DNA from: Vagococcus fluvialis bH819
Lineage (GTDB): Bacteria > Bacillota > Bacilli > Lactobacillales > Vagococcaceae
Length of the DNA stretch: 64,000 nt
Assembly: GCF_900163795.1 (NCBI RefSeq)
Contig: NZ_FWFD01000008.1
Location: forward strand, 124,001-188,000
Direction: 5' to 3'
Numbering within the stretch: position 1 is the stretch's first letter; every line of letters begins with the position of its first letter. Position numbers and translations under genes: made by a program. The notes beneath the pieces are model-generated. The model was given only the letters and a program-made list of their open reading frames with translations, was not told where the DNA came from and searched no databases. Shown piece by piece: positions 10,943-20,176 of the stretch.

Positions 10943-12313
10943 TTATTCCCTACTTACTATTTGTTTTATTTCTTTGACAAACGCATTGCCACGAATTTCA
11001 AAGTTTTGGTATTGATCCCAGCTTGCACAAGCAGGGGATAATAAAATTGCATCGCCAGCTTCACTGAAATTCCACGCATTTTTTACAGCTTCAACCATAT
11101 CGGATACTTTTAAACAGTTAGTAATCCCTACTTTTTTCCCAATATTTATCAACTTATCAGCTGTCTCGCCTGTAGCAATTAAGGCTTTCACTCCTCTTAA
11201 GGCCCCTTCTAACTCATCAAATTCATTTCCTCTGTCTAAACCACCAACAATTAAAATTAATTTTTCATTATCAAAGCCACTCAAAGCTTTTTCTGTTGCT
11301 AAAATGTTAGTTGCTTTAGAATCATTGTAAATTTTTACACCTTTATATTCACCAATGAATTCTGTTCTATGAGGAACACCAGAAAAATTCATCAACGTCT
11401 GTTTAATTTTTTCGTTAGAAACACCAGATAGCTTAGCCACTATAATTGCAGCCAATGCATTTTCAATATTATGATCTCCTGGCACGCCAACTTCTGATGC
11501 TAACATTATTTTTTCATCCTTATAAAATAGACTATCATCTAAAACATAGGCACCCTCTTCTTCAATAGTGCTTGTTGAAAAATACATGACAGTTGCTTTT
11601 GTTTTCTCAGCTAATTCTCTTAACTCTTTCTGATTGCCATTTAAAATTAAATATTCGGCTGATGTCATATTTTTTTGAATTTCCCATTTTGCCTGAACAT
11701 AATTCTGTCTGTTACCATGATAATCAATATGAGCTTCAAATAAATTAGTCACTATTGCAATTGATGGTTTGAATTTTTCAATTCCCATCAATTGAAAGCT
11801 AGATAGCTCCGTAACTAGCACATCTTCTTTTTTAGATTTTACAACAACGTCACTTGTTGGGTATCCAATATTTCCAGCTAACTTAGCAACACCTTGCTGA
11901 CGATCACTATTTAATAGCTGATAAATCATCGTTGTTGTTGTTGTTTTTCCGTTTGTCCCAGTGATTCCAATAAATTCAGCTTCAGAAACAGCATAAGCTA
12001 CCTCAACTTCTGTTATTATCGGAATCTTTTTTTCTATTGCTTTTTCGAGAATAGGATTCGTATAAGGAATCCCTGGATTTTTTACAATTAATGAAAAACC
12101 CTCATCAAGTAAATCGATTGGATGGCTACCTGTTATAACAGTCATCCCTAACGCAAGCAATTCTTGAGCTTCTGGATTTTCATCTATTTTTTTTGCATCA
12201 TTCACTGTGACAAATGCGCCTAATTGATGTAATAACTTAGCAGCTGCAACACCACTTTTGGCTAATCCTAATACTAAAATTTTTTCATTTGCGTATTCTA
12301 CTGCTTTTTTCAT
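10943..12313 (-). CDS. murD: UDP-MurNAc-L-alanine:D-glutamate ligase MurD
   Basis: Adds D-glutamate to UDP-MurNAc-L-Ala. The N-terminal Rossmann-like part has [16 protein letters not shown]. The ATP loop [14 protein letters not shown] lies near residue 118. [22 protein letters not shown] follows in the C-terminal half. 456 residues, normal. 20 bases after mraY. Confidence 0.98.
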   Translation of the reverse strand: MKKAVEYANEKILVLGLAKSGVAAAKLLHQLGAFVTVNDAKKIDENPEAQELLALGMTVITGSHPIDLLDEGFSLIVKNPGIPYTNPILEKAIEKKIPIITEVEVAYAVSEAEFIGITGTNGKTTTTTMIYQLLNSDRQQGVAKLAGNIGYPTSDVVVKSKKEDVLVTELSSFQLMGIEKFKPSIAIVTNLFEAHIDYHGNRQNYVQAKWEIQKNMTSAEYLILNGNQKELRELAEKTKATVMYFSTSTIEEEGAYVLDDSLFYKDEKIMLASEVGVPGDHNIENALAAIIVAKLSGVSNEKIKQTLMNFSGVPHRTEFIGEYKGVKIYNDSKATNILATEKALSGFDNEKLILIVGGLDRGNEFDELEGALRGVKALIATGETADKLINIGKKVGITNCLKVSDMVEAVKNAWNFSEAGDAILLSPACASWDQYQNFEIRGNAFVKEIKQIVSRE

Positions 12314-12333
12314 GCCAATCGATTCTCCTTATA

Positions 12334-13302
12334 TTATAAATATAAAATTGCTAGCGTAATACCCGACATAACTAATCCTACTATCCAAAAAACAATGTCA
12401 ATTTTCCATTCACTCCAGCCACTTAATTCAAAATGATGATGAATTGGTGACATTTTGAATATTCTTTTACCTGTCAACTTAAATGACCCTACTTGCAAGA
12501 TAACACTTAATGTTTCAACTACATAAATTAAACCAATTAATAATAATGTCCATTCTTGATGCAGCAAGATCGAAATCGCAGCTAACATCCCTCCCAATGC
12601 AAGTGAGCCCACATCTCCCATAAAAATTTTGGCTGGTTTCTTATTATAGACAAAGAATCCTAATAAAGCTCCAATGGAGGCAATACAAATTATTAAAATA
12701 TCATACTGTTCCTGTTGCCAAGCGATAAAGGCGTATGTTCCAAATGAGATAGAAGCAAGCCCTGAAACCAACCCATCGATACCATCTGTTAAATTCACTG
12801 CATTCGAAAAACCAACTAGCCAAAAAACAACAAATGCACCGAATATAACCCCCATATCAACATTTCCTATTAGAGGAATATTTAATAACGTACTAATTCC
12901 TTCTGATTTCATCATTAGGTACAAGATAATACCACCAATGATTTGTCCAAGTAATTTTTGTTTTGAATTCAAGCCTAAATTACGTTTTTTAAATACTTTA
13001 ATAAAATCATCTAAAAAACCTAGCAAACCATATAATACTAAAATAAACAATACACTCCAAAAAGAAGTTGTTAGTTCTTGTTGCCAAAAACCAGTAATTA
13101 TTGAAGTAAGTACAATACTAATCAAGAAAATTAACCCACCCATTGTTGGTGTTCCTGTTTTAGCTAAATGTGCCTGAGGACCTTCTTCTCTAACTGCCTG
13201 ACCCATTTTTTTCATTTTAAAAAAGGCAATAAATTGAGGTATTGTCATTAAAACAAATGCAAACCCTAAAGATAATGGGATTAATAATTCTGTAAGCATC
13301 AT
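12334..13302 (-). CDS. mraY: Phospho-MurNAc-pentapeptide translocase MraY
   Basis: Integral membrane enzyme making lipid I from UDP-MurNAc-pentapeptide and undecaprenyl phosphate. About ten hydrophobic segments. Catalytic motifs are LLGFLDDFIKV, NAVNLTDGIDGL and FMGDVGSLALGG, with the histidine motif MSPIHHHFELSGW near the end. 322 residues. It begins 16 bases after the penicillin-binding protein gene. Confidence 0.98.
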   Translation of the reverse strand: MMLTELLIPLSLGFAFVLMTIPQFIAFFKMKKMGQAVREEGPQAHLAKTGTPTMGGLIFLISIVLTSIITGFWQQELTTSFWSVLFILVLYGLLGFLDDFIKVFKKRNLGLNSKQKLLGQIIGGIILYLMMKSEGISTLLNIPLIGNVDMGVIFGAFVVFWLVGFSNAVNLTDGIDGLVSGLASISFGTYAFIAWQQEQYDILIICIASIGALLGFFVYNKKPAKIFMGDVGSLALGGMLAAISILLHQEWTLLLIGLIYVVETLSVILQVGSFKLTGKRIFKMSPIHHHFELSGWSEWKIDIVFWIVGLVMSGITLAILYL

Positions 13303-13318
13303 AATTCTCTCCTAAATT

Positions 13319-15208
13319 TTAATTATCTGTATTAACCGTATCGACTTTAAAAGCATGTTTTAACATACTATTAGAAATGTCTGAAACTAATTTTTGCGGA
13401 CTTCCATGTTCACCAGTAATCGTCGGCCGCTTCATCGTGACGTACATGATATACTGTGGATTTTCCGTTGGTGCTATTTGGACAACAGAGTAAAGATAAT
13501 CATATTCTCCTGTTAAAAGTTTTCCATTTTCAAATATTTGTGCTGTTCCTGTTTTAGCAGACACATCCACTCCATCAATCCCATAAATATCATACCCTGT
13601 TCCATAAATTGGGTCATTAACAGTATCTTTCATGAAATCTAAGACTTTATCAGCCGTTTCAGGTTTAATCGGCTGCCCGATTTTTTCTGGACCGTAAACT
13701 TTTTCATCTTTACCGTCCTCTGAAGTGATTTTTTGAATGTATTGAGGTTTCATCATAGTCCCTTTATTAGAAATCGCTGTAAATCCTTGCATCATTTGAA
13801 AATTAGTCACACCAATTGCTTGTCCAAAAGAAGACATTGCTGTATCTACTGGGTTTTTATCTCTAATATTTCCTGGTTCTTCAAAAGGTAAGCCAGATTT
13901 TGTTGATTTAGCAAAGCCAAATTTTTGTAAATAATCTTGCCATGTTGTTCCCATTTTTTGTTCAAGTAGAACCATCCCTACATTACTTGACCATGATAAG
14001 GCTTGTCTGTAAGTCAGCGTTCCTTTTCCTTCTGGTTTCCAATCATTAATCGTTGTATCATAAACTTGAATTTTTCCCGATTGGAATGTTTCGTTTTCAT
14101 TGTAATTACCAGAATCAATAGCCGCCGCCATTGTAAATACTTTCATTGTCGATCCAGGTTCAAAAGGAGTCTGGACTAATAAATTTTGCCAAACTGGTTT
14201 AGGTTTATCTTTTTCTTCATATAAACCTTCCTTTGTTTGCGGATCAAATGTTGGGCGTTGTGAAGCTGCCAATATCTGTCCTGTTTTAGCATCCATCAAC
14301 ATCGCTGTTATATCCTCTGGAGTTGCTTTTTCTAATACGTCATCCATCACTTCTTCTAAACGAAGCTGAAGATTACTATCTAAGGTTGTGTAAATATCTT
14401 TTCCATCAACTGATTCTTTATCAACAATAACAGAACCAGGCAATTCGTTGCCCTTACTATCCTTTTGATAATACTTAAAACCATCTTTTCCTTTAAGAAT
14501 ATCGTCATAAGCTTTTTCAATACCCATGCCATTTTTACCAGTTAATTTAGAATCTTCTTCATCAGCATTTTCAGGTTGGGCATACCCAATTATATAAGAA
14601 GCATATTTACCATTCGGATACATTCTATCTGGATGTTCCGTAAAATAGACACCTGTTATTTTTTCTTTTTCTAATGCCTTCTCAATATTTTTTTTCACTT
14701 CTAAAGATAAATTTTTACCCTTAGAACCAAATTCTGTACTTCCATAATATTTTCCGTCAGCATTTTTTTTCACTTTTTTACTCAATTGTTCCATCGTTAA
14801 GCTTTTATCAATGCCGGCGTATTGATTAAATATATCAGCAATTTTGCTTTTATCCTTATCATGCACAAAAAGTTCTACACTATTTAAACCAATGTAATCT
14901 TTACCTAACTCAGCATATAACGAATAGGAAGTAGCATCTTCAGCAATTGGTTGTCCATTTCTATCATAAATGGTCCCACGCTTTGCCTTGATGATGCTAC
15001 TTCCTTGATACAGATCCTGTCTCTTCTTATCTAAACTTTCAGATCCTACTTTACCTACTCCGATAATATAAACAAATCGCACTGCAAAAAGAAGGAAAAT
15101 GGCAATAGTGGTTCCAAAAAGAATAATACCTACTTTTTTTCTATTACCCGATGGTGTTAAATTTTTTGCCGCTATTTTTTTTTTGAACTTCCGCCTAAAT
15201 TCTTTCAT
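13319..15208 (-). CDS. Division transpeptidase (class B PBP, PBP2x-like) without PASTA domains
   Basis: Septal peptidoglycan transpeptidase of the divisome. One N-terminal transmembrane helix (about 26-50), a dimerization domain starting with AKRGTIYDRNGQPIAED, and a transpeptidase domain. The active site serine is in STMK (353-356), SSN is at 407-409 and KTG at 552-554. The protein stops soon after the transpeptidase domain, at residue 629, whereas PBP2x-type enzymes of this position usually have one or two C-terminal PASTA domains (about 700-750 residues). The stop is followed at once by mraY with no leftover coding sequence, so this is not an obvious recent frameshift. Confidence 0.95.
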   Translation of the reverse strand: MKEFRRKFKKKIAAKNLTPSGNRKKVGIILFGTTIAIFLLFAVRFVYIIGVGKVGSESLDKKRQDLYQGSSIIKAKRGTIYDRNGQPIAEDATSYSLYAELGKDYIGLNSVELFVHDKDKSKIADIFNQYAGIDKSLTMEQLSKKVKKNADGKYYGSTEFGSKGKNLSLEVKKNIEKALEKEKITGVYFTEHPDRMYPNGKYASYIIGYAQPENADEEDSKLTGKNGMGIEKAYDDILKGKDGFKYYQKDSKGNELPGSVIVDKESVDGKDIYTTLDSNLQLRLEEVMDDVLEKATPEDITAMLMDAKTGQILAASQRPTFDPQTKEGLYEEKDKPKPVWQNLLVQTPFEPGSTMKVFTMAAAIDSGNYNENETFQSGKIQVYDTTINDWKPEGKGTLTYRQALSWSSNVGMVLLEQKMGTTWQDYLQKFGFAKSTKSGLPFEEPGNIRDKNPVDTAMSSFGQAIGVTNFQMMQGFTAISNKGTMMKPQYIQKITSEDGKDEKVYGPEKIGQPIKPETADKVLDFMKDTVNDPIYGTGYDIYGIDGVDVSAKTGTAQIFENGKLLTGEYDYLYSVVQIAPTENPQYIMYVTMKRPTITGEHGSPQKLVSDISNSMLKHAFKVDTVNTDN

Positions 15209-15594
15209 TATTTTATTGTCCTTATGTTTTCATCTCTTACTTTAATTTCCGCCTTATCCGCGATACCTTTAACGCGATCAGCTCTAAGTAATTCATTTTT
15301 TTCTTGCTCTAATTTATCAATTGCACTTTTTGATTCATTCATCGTTTGTTGTACGCTAGTTATTGCTTCTTCTTCTCTATTAATAGCTGTCGTCATCTTT
15401 ATTGTAGCAATAGATAAAAATAAAAAAGTAACAACAACTGTAGAAAAGACAATTTTTTCAAGCTTACTTACTTTTCTCAGCTTGCTTTTAGGTACTAGAT
15501 ATGGAATGTTTTCTTGTAACCTTTTCTCCTTTTCTGGAGGTAAGGTTTGTGCATAATCATATATCATTGGTTCTTGTTTTTCTGGAAGAGACAC
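15208..15594 (-). CDS. ftsL: Cell division protein FtsL
   Basis: Small bitopic divisome protein. A charged cytoplasmic N-terminus, one transmembrane helix around residues 48-68, then a leucine-zipper-like coiled coil (INREEEAITSVQQTMNESKS onward). It should pair with DivIC and DivIB. 128 residues. It overlaps the start of the downstream PBP gene by one base and begins two bases after rsmH. Confidence 0.92.
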   Translation of the reverse strand: MSLPEKQEPMIYDYAQTLPPEKEKRLQENIPYLVPKSKLRKVSKLEKIVFSTVVVTFLFLSIATIKMTTAINREEEAITSVQQTMNESKSAIDKLEQEKNELLRADRVKGIADKAEIKVRDENIRTIK

Positions 15595-15596
15595 AC

Positions 15597-16562
15597 CTAA
15601 CCCATCCTTTCAGGAGTTATTTTTTCAGCCACTCTAAGTTTAGCGCTTCTTGAACGATTGTTAGCTTCCAACTCTTCATCAGAGGCAACAATTGGTTTTC
15701 GATTAATAAATTTCAATGTTGGTTGGTATTCTACAGGTACCATCGGTAAACCAGGTGGTAAATCTTTTGGTCTACTATATTCTTTATAAATATTCTTTAC
15801 AATTTTATCTTCCAAGGAATGAAATGTAATCACACTAATACGACCTTCGTGATTCAACAATTCTATGGCTTGCTCCAACGATTCACCAATAACTTCTAAT
15901 TCACTATTAACTTCAATACGAATTGCTTGAAAAATACGTTTAGCAGGATGTCCACCTTTTCTTCTAGCTGGTGCTGGTATCGCCTCTTTAATCAATTCTA
16001 CTAGCTCTCCAGTTGTTTCGATTGGTTTTTCAATTCTTTTCTTCTCAATCAATCTTGCAATTTGTTTAGAAAATTTTTCTTCCCCGTATCTAAAAAATAT
16101 CTTTACTAATTGTTCATAACTATATTCATTTACAACATCAAAAGCACTTATCGGTGCCGTTTGATCCATTCTCATATCTAAAGGAGCATCTTGATGATAG
16201 CTAAAACCTCTTTCTCCTTCATCTAGCTGAGGAGAAGAAACGCCTAAATCATATAAAATACCATCAATTTCATCAACACCATGTTTAGCTAACTCTGCTT
16301 TTAAATATCTAAAATTCGCTTGAATAAACGTTACCTTATTTTGTTCTAACTCATTTTTTAGTTTGTTACTCGCATGTTGGATAGCTGTTTCATCTTGATC
16401 AAACGCATATAGATGACCCTTTTCAGATAGTTGTGAGAGAAGGTACTGGCTATGACCGGCTCCACCTAAAGTACAATCTACATAGATTCCATTAGGCTTA
16501 ACATTAAGTCCATCTACTGTTTCTTTTAATAAAACCGTGACATGTTCAAAATTTTCTGACAT
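15597..16562 (-). CDS. rsmH: 16S rRNA (cytosine1402-N4)-methyltransferase RsmH
   Basis: Methylates N4 of C1402 in 16S rRNA using SAM. Motifs: [13 protein letters not shown] at the start, the SAM loop [12 protein letters not shown] near residue 32, [21 protein letters not shown], and LRMDQTAP-like [20 protein letters not shown] is in the C-terminal part. 321 residues, formerly MraW. 24 bases after mraZ. Confidence 0.97.
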   Translation of the reverse strand: MSENFEHVTVLLKETVDGLNVKPNGIYVDCTLGGAGHSQYLLSQLSEKGHLYAFDQDETAIQHASNKLKNELEQNKVTFIQANFRYLKAELAKHGVDEIDGILYDLGVSSPQLDEGERGFSYHQDAPLDMRMDQTAPISAFDVVNEYSYEQLVKIFFRYGEEKFSKQIARLIEKKRIEKPIETTGELVELIKEAIPAPARRKGGHPAKRIFQAIRIEVNSELEVIGESLEQAIELLNHEGRISVITFHSLEDKIVKNIYKEYSRPKDLPPGLPMVPVEYQPTLKFINRKPIVASDEELEANNRSRSAKLRVAEKITPERMG

Positions 16563-16586
16563 AAATATCTTTCTCCAAGCTTTAGT

Positions 16587-17018
16587 TTAAAAACCAAAAT
16601 CAATCATTGTTTCAGCAATGTCATCAAAATTCTCTTCAGCATCTAGAGAGAAATCTTCCCAACGTTCCTCGCTCCAAATCTCAATTCGATTTGAAACACC
16701 AATTACAACACATGGTTTTTCTAATTTCGCATATTTTCTTAAGTTTAACGGAAGATTAATTCTTCCTTGTTTATCAATTTCACATTCAGTAGCAGCTGAG
16801 TAAAAGAATCGAACAAAAGTTCTTGCTTCTTTTTTAGATAGTGGCATTTCTTTCATTTTATCTTCTAAAACTGCCCATTCGTCCATCGGATAACCAAATA
16901 AACATCCATCCATCCCTCTTGTTACGATAAACTTTTCACCTAAGCCTTCTCGTAATTTTGATGGAACAATTAAACGTCCTTTTAAGTCAATATTATGTTG
17001 ATATTCACCCATAAACAT
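16587..17018 (-). CDS. mraZ: Transcriptional regulator MraZ
   Basis: AbrB-like DNA-binding protein that controls the dcw operon. It contains two SpoVT/AbrB-type half domains ([20 protein letters not shown] and [19 protein letters not shown]). 143 residues, normal. AGGTG seven bases ahead supports the ATG at 17018. Immediately upstream are three phased GTGG repeats that look like its own binding box. Confidence 0.97.
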   Translation of the reverse strand: MFMGEYQHNIDLKGRLIVPSKLREGLGEKFIVTRGMDGCLFGYPMDEWAVLEDKMKEMPLSKKEARTFVRFFYSAATECEIDKQGRINLPLNLRKYAKLEKPCVVIGVSNRIEIWSEERWEDFSLDAEENFDDIAETMIDFGF

Positions 17019-17058
17019 AAAAGGTCACCTCGACTCGCCACTCAATAGAACTAGTCTA

Positions 17059-17082
17059 CCACATTCCCCCACTTTCTACCAC
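17059..17082 (-). promoter_or_regulatory. MraZ box: three GTGG repeats, 10-bp period
   Basis: On the plus strand CCAC occurs at 17059, 17069 and 17079, exactly 10 bases apart; on the minus strand this is three GTGGN units. MraZ is known to bind tandem TGGGN-type repeats separated by five bases ahead of mraZ. The site lies 41 bases ahead of the mraZ start. I did not find a convincing promoter immediately beside it. Confidence 0.7.
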
Positions 17083-17180
17083 ATTCTTAGCAAAAAAATT
17101 AAGATTTGGTATAGATTGTAATAAAAGTGAAAACAAAAAAGACAATACCAGTAAATATACTCGTCCTTGTCTTAGTTTTT

Positions 17181-17552
17181 TTATTTTAAAAATAGAATAA
17201 TACTTACTAAAATCAATAAAAAATAGATTAGTAAAGTAATTAAAAATATTATTCGCCACACCATTTTTAAATATCTTTTATACTTAATTTCCTTATACTG
17301 ATACGCTTGAAAAACTGCTATCAACATAGAAACCAGTAAAACAATCAATAACGTATATGGTAGAAAACTTTCATCAAAGGTCTTTTTTGATAAATAGTGA
17401 ATACCAATTAGTAAAAAAGGAGTTGCAATATCAGGTGATTTAACTCCATATTTTTTCTCAAGAGAAGTTTTTTTTACTAAAAAAGAACTTCCAAATAATA
17501 ATATCAATGGAAAGATATACCAAAAAAAAGTAACTATCGTAAATTTTTGCAT
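17181..17552 (-). CDS. DUF3397 family membrane protein
   Basis: Hypothetical membrane protein of 123 residues with four hydrophobic segments (about 4-20, 41-55, 62-80, 95-120). It matches what I know of the DUF3397 family, which sits ahead of mraZ in Lactobacillales. Function unknown; the position suggests a link to envelope growth. I chose ATG at 17552 with AAGGGA upstream rather than the GTG at 17570, whose Shine-Dalgarno sequence is too close. It is probably the first gene of the dcw transcript. Confidence 0.85.
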   Translation of the reverse strand: MQKFTIVTFFWYIFPLILLFGSSFLVKKTSLEKKYGVKSPDIATPFLLIGIHYLSKKTFDESFLPYTLLIVLLVSMLIAVFQAYQYKEIKYKRYLKMVWRIIFLITLLIYFLLILVSIILFLK

Positions 17553-17714
17553 GTGACTAATTCCCTTCACAATCCTTTTGTAAGCTTCACTACTAAGACA
17601 AATTCATTATAAGCCATTTAGATGTCAAACTAATAACAATGATGGGACTTATAAAGTCGTCTTTGTAACAACCATTACAGAATAAGGCTTTTTCTAAATT
17701 TAATCCTTTAAACA

Positions 17715-17743
17715 ATTATAGTTCATCTAGTGAAACAGTTCAA
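17715..17743 (-). promoter_or_regulatory. Promoter of the dcw operon
   Basis: Minus strand TTGAAC (17738-17743), a 17-base spacer, and TATAAT (17715-17720). It lies about 160 bases ahead of the DUF3397 gene. The 309-base gap 17553-17861 holds this promoter and the divergent one for the DUF4044 gene, and I see nothing else in it. Confidence 0.75.
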
Positions 17744-17791
17744 TTTTTTTAAAATTAATTTTTATTTCACGATTTTTAATTAATACTTACC

Positions 17792-17820
17792 TTGATTCCT
17801 CTTACTATTCGGTGTAAACT
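17792..17820 (+). promoter_or_regulatory. Promoter of the DUF4044 gene
   Basis: TTGATT (17792-17797), a 17-base spacer, TAAACT (17815-17820), 42 bases ahead of the ATG at 17862. It is divergent from the dcw promoter, with about 50 bases between the -35 boxes. Confidence 0.6.
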
Positions 17821-17861
17821 ATTATCATTGAACATAAGACTAAAAGGCGGAATATAATATT

Positions 17862-17981
17862 ATGAGTAAAAAACCAAAAAGTACTTTTTCAAAAATTACA
17901 ACTGTTGTCATTTGGGTAATGTTAATCGCTATGGTTGGTGGGGCAGTTATAACTGCACTAGCTAGTCTAGGCATGATCTAA
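17862..17981 (+). CDS. DUF4044 family small membrane protein (39 aa)
   Basis: Very short gene: MSKKPKSTFSKITTVVIWVM is the start, one transmembrane helix spans about residues 13-36, and the N-terminus is basic. This agrees with the DUF4044 family of tiny Lactobacillales membrane proteins as I know it; function unknown. A weak AGGCGG site precedes the ATG. It has its own promoter and terminator and is divergent from the dcw cluster. Confidence 0.82.
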   Translation: MSKKPKSTFSKITTVVIWVMLIAMVGGAVITALASLGMI

Positions 17982-17982
17982 A

Positions 17983-18022
17983 AAATAAAGAAACGGATCA
18001 ATTTGACCCGCTTCTTTATTTT
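17983..18022. terminator. Bidirectional terminator between DUF4044 gene and recN
   Basis: AAATAAAGAA and TTCTTTATTT arms enclose a second CGG/CCG pair; T-rich on both sides. It overlaps the last codons of recN. Confidence 0.85.
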
Positions 18023-19692
18023 TTTTGAGCAATTGCTAATAATTCTTTAGCATGTTCTAATGTTAAAGGTGTTATTTCACTACCTGATAACATCCTAGCA
18101 ACTTCATCAATTCTCTCATCAGATGCCAATTCACTGACACTCGTCTCAGTTCGCTTATTTTTTATTTCTTTTTTAATAAAATATTGCGTATCTGCAATAG
18201 CAGCTACTTGCGGTAAATGAGTGATGCATAACACTTGAGAATTCATCCCTATTTGATGGATTTTCTCAGCAATCGCTTGTGCAACTCTGCCACTCACACC
18301 GGTATCAACTTCATCAAAAACAATACTCGTCATTCCATGATTTTTCGAGAAGATAGTCTTTATTGCTAACATCACTCGGGATAATTCTCCACCTGAAGCA
18401 ACTTTTACTAGAGGCTTCAACTCTTCTCCTAGATTGGTAGAGATAAAGAATTCTATTTTATCAACACCATATTCATTTGGTTTATCTAGTGGCGTAAATT
18501 TCACTTCAAATCGTGTATTTTCCATAAACAAACTCTTAAGTTCCACCAAAATATTCTCTTCTAATCCTTTGGCGGTCTCCATCCTACATCCACTTAATTG
18601 TTCTCCTAAAGAATCCACTAGATTTTTTTCTGTTTCCATTTCTTGTTCTAGCACTTCAATATCAAAATCACCAATTTCTGAGAGCGATAATTCTTCTTTA
18701 ATAAACTCGAAATACTCTAATACTTTTTCAACTGTCTCGCCATATTTTCTTTTCAACTGACGGATGACATCTAACCGTCCTTCAACTTCTAACAAACGAG
18801 ATTCATCTAGCTCTAAGTCATCTACCAAAGCAGAAACATTATTCGATGCTTCTTGTAATGAGTAGTAGCTTGTTTGTATTAATTCACTTGTTTCTTTGTA
18901 CGAAGCATCCAAATGTTCAATACTACTCATTTCATTCATCGCCTGTGCTACTAAATCTAATGTTTGACTATCTTCTCCGTTAATCACATGATAAGTGTTT
19001 TTCAAAGCATCTGTTATTTGTTGAAAGCTAACCAATTTTTTTCGCTCTTCAAGAAGTTGATCTTCTTCATCAGGAATAAGCTCTGCTCTATCAATTTCTT
19101 CAAATTGGAACTGCAACATATCCATTCTTTGAACGTATTCTTTTTCATTAGCATAGAATTTTTTAACCGCTAATTCAATTTCTTTAAATTTATGAAAATG
19201 CTGCTGATATTCTTCCAACAACGGTGTTAATCGCTCTGGATCAAAATGATCTAACAAACTCAAATGATGACTTGCATCCATTAATTCTTGGTGCTCATTT
19301 TGTCCATGGATATCGACTAAAAATTGACCAATTTCTCTCAACGTTTTTGTATTAACTAGTTGACCGTTAATTCGACAATTATTTCTACCTGTTCGATAAA
19401 TTTCTCGTTGCACAATTAAAAGGTCATCCACCATCTCAATTCCATGATTTTCTAAATAAACAGCTATTTCTTTTTTATTTTCAATATAAAACGAGCCTTC
19501 AATACGACATTTTTCTGCACCATCTCTAATAAAATCACTTGATCCACGTCCGCCAACAATTAATCCCATCGCATCAATAATAATAGATTTTCCAGCACCA
19601 GTTTCTCCTGTTAACACAGTCATCCCTTCTTTAAATTCAATATTTAAATTAGAAATAATCGCAAAATCTTGAACAGATAATTCTTGTATCAT
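18016..19692 (-). CDS. recN: DNA repair protein RecN
   Basis: SMC-like ATPase for double-strand break repair. Walker A GETGAGKS near residue 30, a long central coiled coil (about 150-360), the ABC signature ASGGELSRVMLAIK and Walker B TSIVFDEVDTGVSG near residue 465. 558 residues is normal. It follows the ArgR-type regulator gene by 14 bases, a classical Firmicutes order (tlyA, argR, recN). Confidence 0.97.
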   Translation of the reverse strand: MIQELSVQDFAIISNLNIEFKEGMTVLTGETGAGKSIIIDAMGLIVGGRGSSDFIRDGAEKCRIEGSFYIENKKEIAVYLENHGIEMVDDLLIVQREIYRTGRNNCRINGQLVNTKTLREIGQFLVDIHGQNEHQELMDASHHLSLLDHFDPERLTPLLEEYQQHFHKFKEIELAVKKFYANEKEYVQRMDMLQFQFEEIDRAELIPDEEDQLLEERKKLVSFQQITDALKNTYHVINGEDSQTLDLVAQAMNEMSSIEHLDASYKETSELIQTSYYSLQEASNNVSALVDDLELDESRLLEVEGRLDVIRQLKRKYGETVEKVLEYFEFIKEELSLSEIGDFDIEVLEQEMETEKNLVDSLGEQLSGCRMETAKGLEENILVELKSLFMENTRFEVKFTPLDKPNEYGVDKIEFFISTNLGEELKPLVKVASGGELSRVMLAIKTIFSKNHGMTSIVFDEVDTGVSGRVAQAIAEKIHQIGMNSQVLCITHLPQVAAIADTQYFIKKEIKNKRTETSVSELASDERIDEVARMLSGSEITPLTLEHAKELLAIAQKK

Positions 19693-19706
19693 ACATCGTC
19701 ACCTTC

Positions 19707-20153
19707 TTATATGATTTCTAGTATCTTTGTTTCTAATTCGATAGCTAATTTTTCTGTTTTTGCAAAGATCAACACTCGGTCATCATTGACCATCACTGTA
19801 AAAATATCCGCTTTATAGTATGATTCTAAAGCGCCTCCTAAAGCAAATCCACTCCCCGGTTTTGTAAGAATGGAAATCATTTTATCCATTTGAAAAACAT
19901 CTATAAAAGAACTCCTCAACATTCGTTCCAATTTAGCATAACTTGATTTATCCTTTTCGGGCATACTATATGTAAAACTTTTATCTATGCCCATTTTTTT
20001 TATTAACTTCATTTCTTTAATATCTCTTGAAACCGTCGCTTGAGTTACTAAAATATCATTTTCTAATAATAAACGTACTAAGTCTTCTTGTTTAGATACT
20101 TTTTGTTCAGTAATAATTTTTTCAATCCATTTATGTCTTTCTTGCTTCCTCAT
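19707..20153 (-). CDS. argR: ArgR/AhrC-family arginine repressor
   Basis: Arginine-responsive transcription factor. N-terminal winged helix (ITEQKVSKQEDLVRLL and ATVSRDIKEMKLIK), C-terminal hexamerization and arginine-binding domain (FVMVNDDRVLIF-like TVMVNDDRVLIFAKTEKLA). 148 residues. Because it sits in the recN operon rather than with arginine genes, it may be a general AhrC-like regulator. I cannot say from the window which genes it controls. Confidence 0.92.
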   Translation of the reverse strand: MRKQERHKWIEKIITEQKVSKQEDLVRLLLENDILVTQATVSRDIKEMKLIKKMGIDKSFTYSMPEKDKSSYAKLERMLRSSFIDVFQMDKMISILTKPGSGFALGGALESYYKADIFTVMVNDDRVLIFAKTEKLAIELETKILEII

Positions 20154-20176
20154 CTTCGCTTCCTCCAGTTAACAAA

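Noticed and set aside
12674-13177. 167-residue plus-strand frame
   Set aside because: Antisense to mraY in full; lacks a ribosome site and its composition mirrors the membrane protein on the other strand.
17056-17259. 67-residue minus-strand frame between the DUF3397 gene and mraZ
   Set aside because: It begins inside the DUF3397 gene in another frame, has no ribosome site, and its end runs through the MraZ box.
17600-17645. TTGACA and TATAAT on the minus strand ahead of the DUF3397 gene
   Set aside because: Only 11 bases apart, too close to work together; the promoter at 17715-17743 is better.
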